Source: an uncultured Lachnospiraceae bacterium | GTDB taxonomy: Bacteria > Bacillota_A > Clostridia > Lachnospirales > Lachnospiraceae | Direction: 5' to 3' | NCBI GenBank assembly: GCA_902795715.1 | Contig: CADBME010000327.1 | Location: 1-15,018 of the forward strand | DNA length: 15,018 bases | Shown here: in pieces, positions 1 through 5,898 of the stretch | How positions within the stretch are numbered: position 1 is the stretch's first letter | How the letters are laid out: the number at the start of each line of letters is the position of its first letter | Made by a program: the position numbers and the translations under genes | The notes under the pieces: model-generated | Told to the model about the DNA's origin: nothing | Databases searched by the model: none | Seen by the model: only the letters and a program-made list of their open reading frames with translations

Positions 1-80
1 GATAACAGGACTTGAACCTGCACCGAGGAACCCCGACTAGAACCTGAATCTAGCGCGTCTGCCAATTCCGCCATATCCGC
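1..80 (-). tRNA. tRNA-Leu (anticodon CAG), 3' end cut by window edge
   Basis: Read on the minus strand, this begins GCGGATATGGCGGAATTGGC and folds as a leucine tRNA with a long variable arm. The anticodon stem CTAGA/TCTAG encloses the 7-nt loop TTCAGGT, giving anticodon CAG, which decodes CUG. The T arm GCAGG-TTCAAGT-CCTGT is present, and the acceptor 5' strand GCGGATA pairs with a 3' strand of which only TATC lies inside the window. The last acceptor bases, the discriminator and any encoded CCA are beyond the left edge. The large variable arm and D-arm sequence fit tRNA-Leu rather than tRNA-Ser. Nothing suggests a pseudogene. Confidence 0.95.
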
Positions 81-92
81 TTACGAATTAAG

Positions 93-121
93 ATTCTACC
101 ACAAAGGATTTGAAAATGCAA
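93..121 (-). promoter_or_regulatory. Putative promoter of tRNA-Leu
   Basis: On the minus strand, TTGCAT (116-121) is followed 17 bp later by TAGAAT (93-98). The TAGAAT is preceded by TGG, which makes an extended -10 (TGnTAGAAT). Transcription would start near position 86, just upstream of the mature tRNA 5' end at 80. The spacing is ideal and the -10 matches consensus at 5 of 6 positions. The -35 is weak. Confidence 0.55.
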
Positions 122-192
122 GGATTATTTTAAGTATTCTATAATCCCTCTTTCCCGTTGAAATACTTCCAATTTCTGGTCTGATAGATGGT

Positions 193-198
193 TATAAT
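193..198 (+). promoter_or_regulatory. Candidate -10 element for the gene at 264
   Basis: A perfect TATAAT lies 66 bp upstream of the start codon at 264. No convincing -35 sits 16-18 bp upstream (the sequence there is CAATTT), so the call rests on the -10 alone. A better TTGACA occurs at 217-222, but its only -10 candidate would start transcription inside the ribosome binding site. Confidence 0.3.
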
Positions 199-263
199 AG
201 TAGAAATACAAGTTTTTTGACATAAGGCATCCCAACTTGAGATACTTAAGGGAGGTATAGATC

Positions 264-680
264 ATGCGTGTTGCCATCTATCAGTTTCAGAATGCACAAG
301 GTGATTGTCCCAGTTGTAATCAGGCCGGTAACCAGATGATTGCCATCGGGCGTGAGTCCTGTCAGTCAAAAGCTCGGGAATTGTTTGGTGATTCCTGCGA
401 GTTTATTTTTTACCTGGACCGGGGCCAGTCTCAGCTTAAGGGAGACAGTATTCACAATGCAATTAATCATCCTCGTTTCTCGTCTCTTCTCAGGGATATC
501 GAAAAAGGAGAAATTGATGCAGTGGTTATGACCTATATGGGTGCCCTCAGCATGGATGAGGCTTTTATCATCGACTTTTATCGTTTTTTAAAAAAACATG
601 GCATAAAGCTTATCACTGTCCGTGAGGGTTTCCGCATTATGGACATGTTGGATAAGGTTTTATTCCTGGCTTCTTTCTGA
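264..680 (+). CDS. Orphan serine-recombinase-like (resolvase N-terminal fold) protein, catalytic residues missing
   Basis: This 138-residue protein starts at an ATG with a good ribosome binding site (GGGAGG, 8-9 bp upstream). Its layout follows the serine resolvase N-terminal domain. It opens with the strand MRVAIY, has DRGQS at about 52-56, HPRFSSLLRDIEKGEIDAVV at about 69-88 (the family's 'RP.f..ll..i..g.iD.vv' segment), and ends in the helix and strand FYRFLKKHGIKLITV. The nucleophilic Ser of 'YARVS' appears replaced (YQFQN, residues 6-10), and the conserved Arg residues there and in 'DRLSR' are absent (YMGALS, 91-96). There is no DNA-binding domain after residue 138 and the gene ends at its own terminator. 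It is therefore unlikely to recombine DNA. It may be a repurposed fold or a remnant under selection. A CPSC motif at 15-18 could bind a metal. No mobile-element context is visible. Confidence 0.7.
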   Translation: MRVAIYQFQNAQGDCPSCNQAGNQMIAIGRESCQSKARELFGDSCEFIFYLDRGQSQLKGDSIHNAINHPRFSSLLRDIEKGEIDAVVMTYMGALSMDEAFIIDFYRFLKKHGIKLITVREGFRIMDMLDKVLFLASF

Positions 681-716
681 GGGATATTTAGTCATTTGAG
701 TTGTCATAAGGATTGT

Positions 717-753
717 CTTCCGGATCTGTTTTTTAAGGTCCGGAAGTTTTTTT
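717..753 (+). terminator. Rho-independent terminator of the recombinase-like gene
   Basis: The inverted repeat CTTCCGGA (717-724) and TCCGGAAG (739-746) has 8-bp perfect arms and is followed at once by a run of seven T on the plus strand. It lies 37 bp past the stop codon at 680. The minus strand has no T run after the stem, so it should act in one direction only. Confidence 0.85.
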
Positions 754-756
754 ATA

Positions 757-933
757 TCAGATTTGTTTGCGCACCAGGGCATATTCATCCCCGTTTCGAT
801 AATAAGGGCAGCTTTTTTGATTTTGCTGCAGTAGTCGGTAATAGTCATCTTCATCCATATCGGCATCGCATATGTATTCTTCATATTCCTCATCATAAGT
901 ATAATAAGCGCACTGCAAGCATTGATTATCCAT
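757..933 (-). CDS. Small four-cysteine acidic protein, DUF6472-like
   Basis: A 58-residue protein starts at ATG (931-933 on the plus strand) after a strong AAGGAGGAGAT ribosome binding site and stops at 757-759. It begins MDNQCLQCAYYTYDEEYEEY. Its layout of CxxC, an acidic tyrosine-rich stretch, a third Cys (22), 'DMDEDDYYRLL', a fourth Cys in 'CPYYR' (42) and the ending 'GDEYALVRKQI' matches my recollection of DUF6472, a small family common in Lachnospiraceae. The cysteines at 5, 8, 22 and 42 could bind zinc or another metal, but the function is unknown. The gene is monocistronic and convergent with the recombinase-like gene. A longer overlapping minus-strand frame at 660-896 is less likely because it has no ribosome binding site and lacks this pattern. 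Confidence 0.8.
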   Translation of the reverse strand: MDNQCLQCAYYTYDEEYEEYICDADMDEDDYYRLLQQNQKSCPYYRNGDEYALVRKQI

Positions 934-1095
934 TTTCTTTATCTCCTCCTTTTTTCGACAGTTTTTATACTAAGGTCTGGAAGAGTTCCCTTTAAAAAAG
1001 TCTACTCTTTTATAATCCATTTTCTTTTTTCTTTCTTTTGCTTCATACCTGTTTCAGAAAAAGACACTCAAAGTGTTTTTCTTTCCACAATAGTG

Positions 1096-1124
1096 TTGCT
1101 TTTCCTGACTAATTTCCATAAAAT
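1096..1124 (+). promoter_or_regulatory. Putative promoter of the AEC transporter
   Basis: TTGCTT (1096-1101), a 17-bp spacer and TAAAAT (1119-1124) resemble a housekeeping sigma promoter, with a predicted start near 1131 and a leader of about 95 nt. The leader contains a small perfect hairpin, AGCTGC-GGG-GCAGCT (1179-1193), followed by TTTTA. That could be a weak attenuator or a chance stem. The rest of 934-1226 is T-rich and carries no supported gene. Confidence 0.4.
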
Positions 1125-1226
1125 AGGATTGTTTTTAAGGATTCTGTCCAAACGAATCCGTCTTGTCGTTTCCGCTGTAGCTGCGGGGCAGCTTTTATCG
1201 CTTTTTATAGCACTTTGAGGTTAATT

Positions 1227-2162
1227 ATGAATCTTAGTTTTATGCTTCTTACTCAAATTCTTGTTATGGCCATTTATATCTTAATCGGATATGTTGGCGT
1301 CAGATTTCATATTTTGAAGACAACCGACAGTTCCAGATTCGCTGCACTGGTTTTATATATCATAACTCCTGCTCTTGTTTTTGATGCTTTTCAGATTTCT
1401 TTTTCCATGGACAAGGTCTTTGGTTTTCTTCTGGCTGTTTTTGCCTCCTTGCTCATGCATATTCTGTTTTTTCTATTTGTTTTTTTGGTAAAGAAAATCA
1501 TTCCCATGAACTCTATTGAGCGTGCTTCTCTCATTTATCCTAACTGCGGCAATCTTATTGTCCCTCTGATTGCTACTGTGCTGGGGGACGAATATGTTAT
1601 CTATTGCTGTGCATTTATGAGTGTTCAGCTTGTTCTTCTTTGGACTCATGGAGCTTATATTATCGGAGGGAAAAAAGCTGTGAATCTGCGCAAGGTTGTC
1701 ACGAATCCCAACCTCATTGCCATGGCGGCCGGCCTTCTTTTCTTTTTTACCGGAATGAAATTGCCGGAAATCCCGGCTGCGGCAATAGAACGTACAGGGG
1801 CCTGTATTGCTCCCGTCAGTATGATTGTCATAGGTATTTTGATAGCCTCTGCCGACCTCAGATCTGTTTTTTCCAGGAGTCGTTCCTGGCTGGTCTGTCT
1901 GCTCAGATTAATTATAATGCCTTTACTTACAATATTGTTGCTCTGGCTAACCCGGGTCCCCTTTCTGATGGACAAAGGAGCTGAGATTCTTTTTGTTTCT
2001 TTCCTGGCTGCCTGTGCTCCGGTTGCTGTCAATGTCACCCAGATTGCAGACCTTTATGGAGAGGATTCCATTTTAGCCGGAAGCATTAATATTATGAGTG
2101 TCATTTTGTGCATAGCAACCATGCCCTTGATGACGGTCATCTACCAGTGGACTTTTCTATGA
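1227..2162 (+). CDS. AEC (auxin efflux carrier) family transporter
   Basis: This 311-residue, very hydrophobic protein has about ten predicted membrane segments arranged as two five-helix halves, as in the AEC/bile-acid-transporter fold. Family-typical stretches are the N-terminal 'ILIGYVGVRFHILK', 'LVLYIITPALVFDAF', 'ERASLIYPNCGNLIVPL' in the fourth helix region and 'AACAPVAVNVTQIADLYG' near the C-terminus. Bacterial members export or import small organic acids such as malonate or malate, or amino-acid-like anions. The substrate cannot be read from the sequence. I chose ATG 1227 over the in-frame TTG at 1215 because the GAGG ribosome binding site (1217-1220) lies between them. The gene appears monocistronic between its own promoter and a shared terminator, and no metabolic enzyme next to it hints at the substrate. 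Confidence 0.9.
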   Translation: MNLSFMLLTQILVMAIYILIGYVGVRFHILKTTDSSRFAALVLYIITPALVFDAFQISFSMDKVFGFLLAVFASLLMHILFFLFVFLVKKIIPMNSIERASLIYPNCGNLIVPLIATVLGDEYVIYCCAFMSVQLVLLWTHGAYIIGGKKAVNLRKVVTNPNLIAMAAGLLFFFTGMKLPEIPAAAIERTGACIAPVSMIVIGILIASADLRSVFSRSRSWLVCLLRLIIMPLLTILLLWLTRVPFLMDKGAEILFVSFLAACAPVAVNVTQIADLYGEDSILAGSINIMSVILCIATMPLMTVIYQWTFL

Positions 2163-2258
2163 TGTCTTCCATCCGGATTCTTTCCTTTATGTCTTCCAGT
2201 GAGTCTTTCCGAATTTATTCTTAACAGCTAATTTGGTTTTTTTCTATATAAAAATAAG

Positions 2259-2297
2259 GGGGACGCTGTCATGCATGCGTCCCCTCTGATATTTTTT
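2259..2297. terminator. Bidirectional terminator between AEC transporter and thioesterase
   Basis: GGGGACGC (2259-2266) pairs with GCGTCCCC (2277-2284) around a 10-nt loop. On the plus strand the stem is followed by TCTGATATTTTTTG. On the minus strand it is followed directly by CTTATTTTTAT. It lies between two convergent genes, so it can stop both the AEC transcript and the long minus-strand lysS operon. Confidence 0.85.
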
Positions 2298-2331
2298 GAA
2301 ATCCTTTTGGCCGCTTTCATGGAAGGTTGAC

Positions 2332-2751
2332 TCAGATATCAGAGTCCTCATAACTTCCTTTCATCCTTGCATACTCGAACAGACCGATTGCCAGAAGTTT
2401 GCCGCTGCTGTCATAGACTTTTACTTCACTGACACTGAGTCTTTTCCCTTCTTTCACGACTTCGGCTTTACAGACAAGTTTGTCCGTGTTCATGGCTGCT
2501 GCCAGGTATTCTATACTGCCCGACGCTGTCGCCACCCGGTTGCCATGGGTTGCTGCTGCCGCTCCTCCTATGGTGTCCGCCAGGGTGTACAAGGCACCGC
2601 CGTGAACCGATCCGTTAATATTCAGGATTTCCTCCCTGACCGGCATCTCACCTATGGCGATGCCTTTTTCAATCCTTTTGGTGTCAATCTTCAGAATACG
2701 GGCAAATATATTGTCAAGATTTCGAATCTGTCTGATTTTTTCGTAATCCAT
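2332..2751 (-). CDS. PaaI-family hotdog thioesterase
   Basis: This 139-residue protein, the usual length for the family, carries the hotdog-fold signature 'NINGSVHGGALYTLADTIGG' (44-63), with the HGG turn at 50-52 and the candidate catalytic Asp at 59. Members hydrolyse aryl- or acyl-CoA thioesters and act as tetramers in the cytosol. The true acyl group is unknown here, since no phenylacetate pathway genes are near. Its ATG overlaps the stop codon of the upstream lipoprotein gene by one base (TAATG), so it is probably translationally coupled and is the last gene of the minus-strand operon. The gene ends about 50 bp before the bidirectional terminator. Confidence 0.88.
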   Translation of the reverse strand: MDYEKIRQIRNLDNIFARILKIDTKRIEKGIAIGEMPVREEILNINGSVHGGALYTLADTIGGAAAATHGNRVATASGSIEYLAAAMNTDKLVCKAEVVKEGKRLSVSEVKVYDSSGKLLAIGLFEYARMKGSYEDSDI

Positions 2752-4034
2752 TATTTAGCGTCTGCCTCAACGATCTTATTATCTTTCAACAGGTTTTCGG
2801 TCAGCTGATCTCTGATTGCTTCTTCCCTCAGGTCTTCTTTCGGAACATTATTCATAACGTCTTCGACACTTTCAAAACCCCAGGCCAGATAAGCCTCTGC
2901 TGCTTTCTTGATCTGGTCATCTGTGGGATCGATTTTATAGGTCTCCACCAGAAGATCATAAACGCAGTTGTATTTCAGCATATACTTAGCATATTCTTCA
3001 ATATCCTTGAACTTGGGATAGTTCTCTTTAAAGTATTCGTCAAAGGCGATTTCTTCGTCTTCCTCCATCCCCTCGTACATTTCAGAGCCTATGTATTCTG
3101 TCTGATAATCTATTCCTTTTTTCACAAGGTCTTCCGGAAAATCTTTCTTCTGTTCCGAATTGTCTACAATCTGAGCGAAAAGATCCTGTATTGCCTTATT
3201 GTCGGCTTCCTCTTTTTTCCACTCCTCCATCTCTTTTCTGGTATTCTTTTTATACTCATCGACTGTTTTGCTCTCGCCGTTTGTGAGTTCCTGAACGTAG
3301 GCATCGTCGAGTTTGCGCATTTCCTCTTTCTGGATAGAATTGATGGTGATGGTTACGACACAGTCTTTTCCGGCCAGCTTTTCGTCTTCGTCTTCAGCGC
3401 CTTCTTCCATATAAGGTTCTTCGCCGTCATCGTCAAGGCCGTCGTCCGAATCCCCTTCACTCAAGTCATCCGCGCTCAGGGCATCATCATAATCATCGTA
3501 TTCATCATAATCCATCTCATCCTCTGCCAAATCGTCCGCGAAAGTGTTCTTCACATCAAACTGGTCGCCGATTTTCTTGCCGATGATGGAATTGTCCATG
3601 TTTTTCTTGAGAAATCCCATCTCATTTTCGCCCAGATAATATGGCTGACCGGACACGGTATATTCATCTATGGGTTCTCCATCGACACTGATCTCGTAGT
3701 CAACATCGACAACATCGCCTTTTTTTACGGTATCCCGATCTGTGATATCCACAAGTTCTGTCTCCAGAGCAGAGTTGATCTGTTCCTCGACCTCTTTGTC
3801 GGTTACTTTTACGGATTCTTTCTTAACGGTGAGGCCGGTGTAGGTTCCCAGCTTAACATAATCGGCCGGATTCTCTGCCTTGGGCTCTTCCGGCATATCA
3901 TCAAAGAAATCACTGTATCCTTCTGTTGTGGCTTCTGCTCCGTCTTTTCCGCTTTTTGAGCTGCTTGTACTGCATCCGGCTGCCAGGCTAAGGGCCAGAA
4001 TTAAGGTCATCAGTAATGCGATTCTCCTCTTCAT
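2751..4034 (-). CDS. Trigger-factor-like/FKBP lipoprotein with very acidic insert
   Basis: This 427-residue protein begins with a lipoprotein signal (MKRRIALLMT...LAAGC, lipobox Cys21), so it should be anchored on the outer face of the membrane. Residues about 58-100 resemble the trigger-factor lead-in ('YVKLGTYTGLTVKK...TDKEVEEQIN'). An FKBP-type prolyl isomerase fold follows at about 105-235 ('KKGDVVDVDYEISVDGEPID', then 'GKDCVVTITINSIQ'). The C-terminal 240-425 is helical and resembles the trigger factor/SurA chaperone arm. The FKBP fold is split by a strongly acidic low-complexity insert at about 167-219 that is mostly Asp and Glu. The likely role is folding of secreted or wall-associated proteins. 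Whether the isomerase site is active is uncertain. The start has an AAGGAGG ribosome binding site. It lies 52 bp after the ATPase gene in the same operon. Confidence 0.82.
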   Translation of the reverse strand: MKRRIALLMTLILALSLAAGCSTSSSKSGKDGAEATTEGYSDFFDDMPEEPKAENPADYVKLGTYTGLTVKKESVKVTDKEVEEQINSALETELVDITDRDTVKKGDVVDVDYEISVDGEPIDEYTVSGQPYYLGENEMGFLKKNMDNSIIGKKIGDQFDVKNTFADDLAEDEMDYDEYDDYDDALSADDLSEGDSDDGLDDDGEEPYMEEGAEDEDEKLAGKDCVVTITINSIQKEEMRKLDDAYVQELTNGESKTVDEYKKNTRKEMEEWKKEEADNKAIQDLFAQIVDNSEQKKDFPEDLVKKGIDYQTEYIGSEMYEGMEEDEEIAFDEYFKENYPKFKDIEEYAKYMLKYNCVYDLLVETYKIDPTDDQIKKAAEAYLAWGFESVEDVMNNVPKEDLREEAIRDQLTENLLKDNKIVEADAK

Positions 4035-4086
4035 AAAAGTCCTCCTTGCTTTTTTTCAGGCTTTTCTTGATCTTTCATCCACTTCT

Positions 4087-5871
4087 TCACTCATTATTCT
4101 TTTCAATAGATGCCTTCCTGTAGCGATTCAGGCAGGCATACAATTCCTGTTTTCTTACGTAAACCGGCTGTCCGCAGGAGTAGCCTCCGGGAATCAGGGA
4201 CAGGAGCCCCTTTGTCTGAATCTGGTCATAGAGACGGTCAATGATCTTGCGGAGACTCTCAGGGCTTTTTGTTCTCTGCAGCAGATTTCCCATCAGATAG
4301 GCCAGACATATGGTCTGCCCGTTTTCAGAAAGCTGCTCCAGGTAACGGACATCAATGGCCTCCCGGTCGATCATCACGGTGTCGGTCCCCATAGCTTTCA
4401 GCTTCAACCTTCCCTCTCCGGCTTTTCCGGCAGGCTTCAGCATACGATGACCTCCAGTCCCCAGAATCTCCCGGTCATTAGATAATTCTTCTTTATCCGA
4501 ACAAAGTCCGACTGCCCGGCAGATTTTTTCTGCCTCCGGGCTGACATCTCTGACCCGGTAACGTTCCATCATAAGAACCGTATCCGCCACGGACAGATAA
4601 TCGCCCGAGCTACCTATGACAATAACAAAAGATATCCCTTGTCTGCAACTTAAGTTCTTTATATGTTTTAGCAATGTAGAGATGGGTTCCTTTTCATCTG
4701 ATACCAGCATGGCCATAACCCTGTCCCGAATCATAAAGTTGGTCGCCGAGGTGTCCTCGTCCAGAAGGAGCAGTCTGGATTCCGCTTCCAAAGCCTCCAC
4801 CAGGTTTGCTGCCTGGGAGGTGCTTCCGCTGGCATTTTCTGTGGAGAAATCACTGGTATCCTGGCCATTGGGTAAATTTCGGATAAAAAGGGATATGTCG
4901 GAGTGCTTTACACTCCTTCCATCTTCGGACCGGATCTTGACCGCATCCTCTCTGGCAATCACATATTCCCTCCCATCCCCCGGAATATGGTTGTATACCC
5001 CTTGTTCCAGAGCCTTAAGAAGGGTAGATTTTCCATGGTAGCCACCTCCGACAATCACGGTTATCCCCTCCGGAATCCCCATTCCGCTGATCTTTCCCCG
5101 GTGAGGGAGATCCATTTCCACTTTCAGGCTGTCCGGACTGATGAAAGGAACACAGTCTCTCATAGGCCGGTCTGAAACTCCGCTTTCTCTGGGCAGTCTG
5201 GATCCGTCTGCTGCAAATGCAATCAGTTTCCGCTTGCCAAGCTGCTCCCGTATATATTGCTGATCATCAGACAGGTCTATCGCCCTGCCCAGCATTTCCC
5301 GGTCTTCTTTAGACCAGTTATTATAGAAGAAACTTTTCAAAACCAGTTCCGGGATCACCCGGTTGACCAGCTCGGTCATTTCCTTTCCAAGGATAGTTCT
5401 TCCCCTTGCCGGAAATCCCAGTTCGAAACGGAATTCCAGTCCTTCTTCTGTAAAATGGACCGCGATTCGCTCAAGTACCGTCTGCCCTACCGGGCAGGTT
5501 GTTATTCTTCCGCTCTTACCGGAGCCGCCGATGCCTCCGGCCCGGCCTCTCCCATAGCCTTCTCTGCTTGTGGTCCCGGCAGGAGAACTGCCTCCGGTTT
5601 TTCTAAGATTTCTGTGAAAGACCCGGAGGATCCGGTCTTCCGCAGCAATTCTTCTATGTTTTTCCTGGTAGTATTCCCTGGGGAATCCATGCTTCTTTTC
5701 CGAAATCTCAATCCGGAGCCGGGAGGGAGAGGCAAAGGGGTCTCCCTGTACATGATCGATATGAAGAATATATTCACCGTACCGGTAGGACCCGGCCAGG
5801 GTCTTATACATCCCGTAACTTTTATGGTCAATCCTCTGTATGGACTCCCTTAAATCCTCTTTCCCCTTCAT
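4087..5871 (-). CDS. ABC-class ATPase of the MRB1590-like family (COG3044)
   Basis: This 594-residue soluble protein has no membrane segment. An N-terminal domain contains a glycine-rich segment (about 93-121) ending in 'GGSGKSG', typical of this family. The ATPase core has Walker A GGGYHGKST (275-283), an ABC-signature-like 'ENASGSTSQAANLVEAL' (345-361) and Walker B 'RLLLLDEDTSATNF' (366-379, Asp371/Glu372). A C-terminal domain (about 445-594) follows. I recognise this as the 'predicted ATPase of the ABC class' family (PF09818), whose trypanosome member MRB1590 takes part in mitochondrial RNA editing. The bacterial role is unsettled. The start has a GAGGGAAG ribosome binding site and the gene follows the lysyl-tRNA synthetase gene by 27 bp, which supports an RNA-related role by inference only. 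Its length and domain order are normal for the family. Confidence 0.85.
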   Translation of the reverse strand: MKGKEDLRESIQRIDHKSYGMYKTLAGSYRYGEYILHIDHVQGDPFASPSRLRIEISEKKHGFPREYYQEKHRRIAAEDRILRVFHRNLRKTGGSSPAGTTSREGYGRGRAGGIGGSGKSGRITTCPVGQTVLERIAVHFTEEGLEFRFELGFPARGRTILGKEMTELVNRVIPELVLKSFFYNNWSKEDREMLGRAIDLSDDQQYIREQLGKRKLIAFAADGSRLPRESGVSDRPMRDCVPFISPDSLKVEMDLPHRGKISGMGIPEGITVIVGGGYHGKSTLLKALEQGVYNHIPGDGREYVIAREDAVKIRSEDGRSVKHSDISLFIRNLPNGQDTSDFSTENASGSTSQAANLVEALEAESRLLLLDEDTSATNFMIRDRVMAMLVSDEKEPISTLLKHIKNLSCRQGISFVIVIGSSGDYLSVADTVLMMERYRVRDVSPEAEKICRAVGLCSDKEELSNDREILGTGGHRMLKPAGKAGEGRLKLKAMGTDTVMIDREAIDVRYLEQLSENGQTICLAYLMGNLLQRTKSPESLRKIIDRLYDQIQTKGLLSLIPGGYSCGQPVYVRKQELYACLNRYRKASIEKNNE

Positions 5872-5898
5872 GTCACTTCCCTCGTAGTTAATATTATT

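Noticed and set aside
217..246. TTGACA with GATACT as promoter for the gene at 264
   Set aside because: The predicted start would fall in the ribosome binding site at about 250-255, leaving an mRNA without it.
1057..1086. Hairpin AGAAAAAGACACT/AGTGTTTTTCT as a terminator
   Set aside because: Only five clean base pairs plus A/T pairs with a bulge are present, and no gene ends just upstream on the plus strand.
922..1218. Plus-strand open frame of 98 codons giving a hydrophobic peptide before the AEC gene
   Set aside because: The region is T-rich, which makes hydrophobic codons by composition. It has no ribosome binding site, and it overlaps the promoter and leader of the AEC gene and the start of the small minus-strand gene.
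5502..5831. Alternative minus-strand frame of 109 codons inside the ATPase gene
   Set aside because: It is an out-of-frame shadow. The ATPase frame is continuous through this stretch and contains the family's glycine-rich motif.
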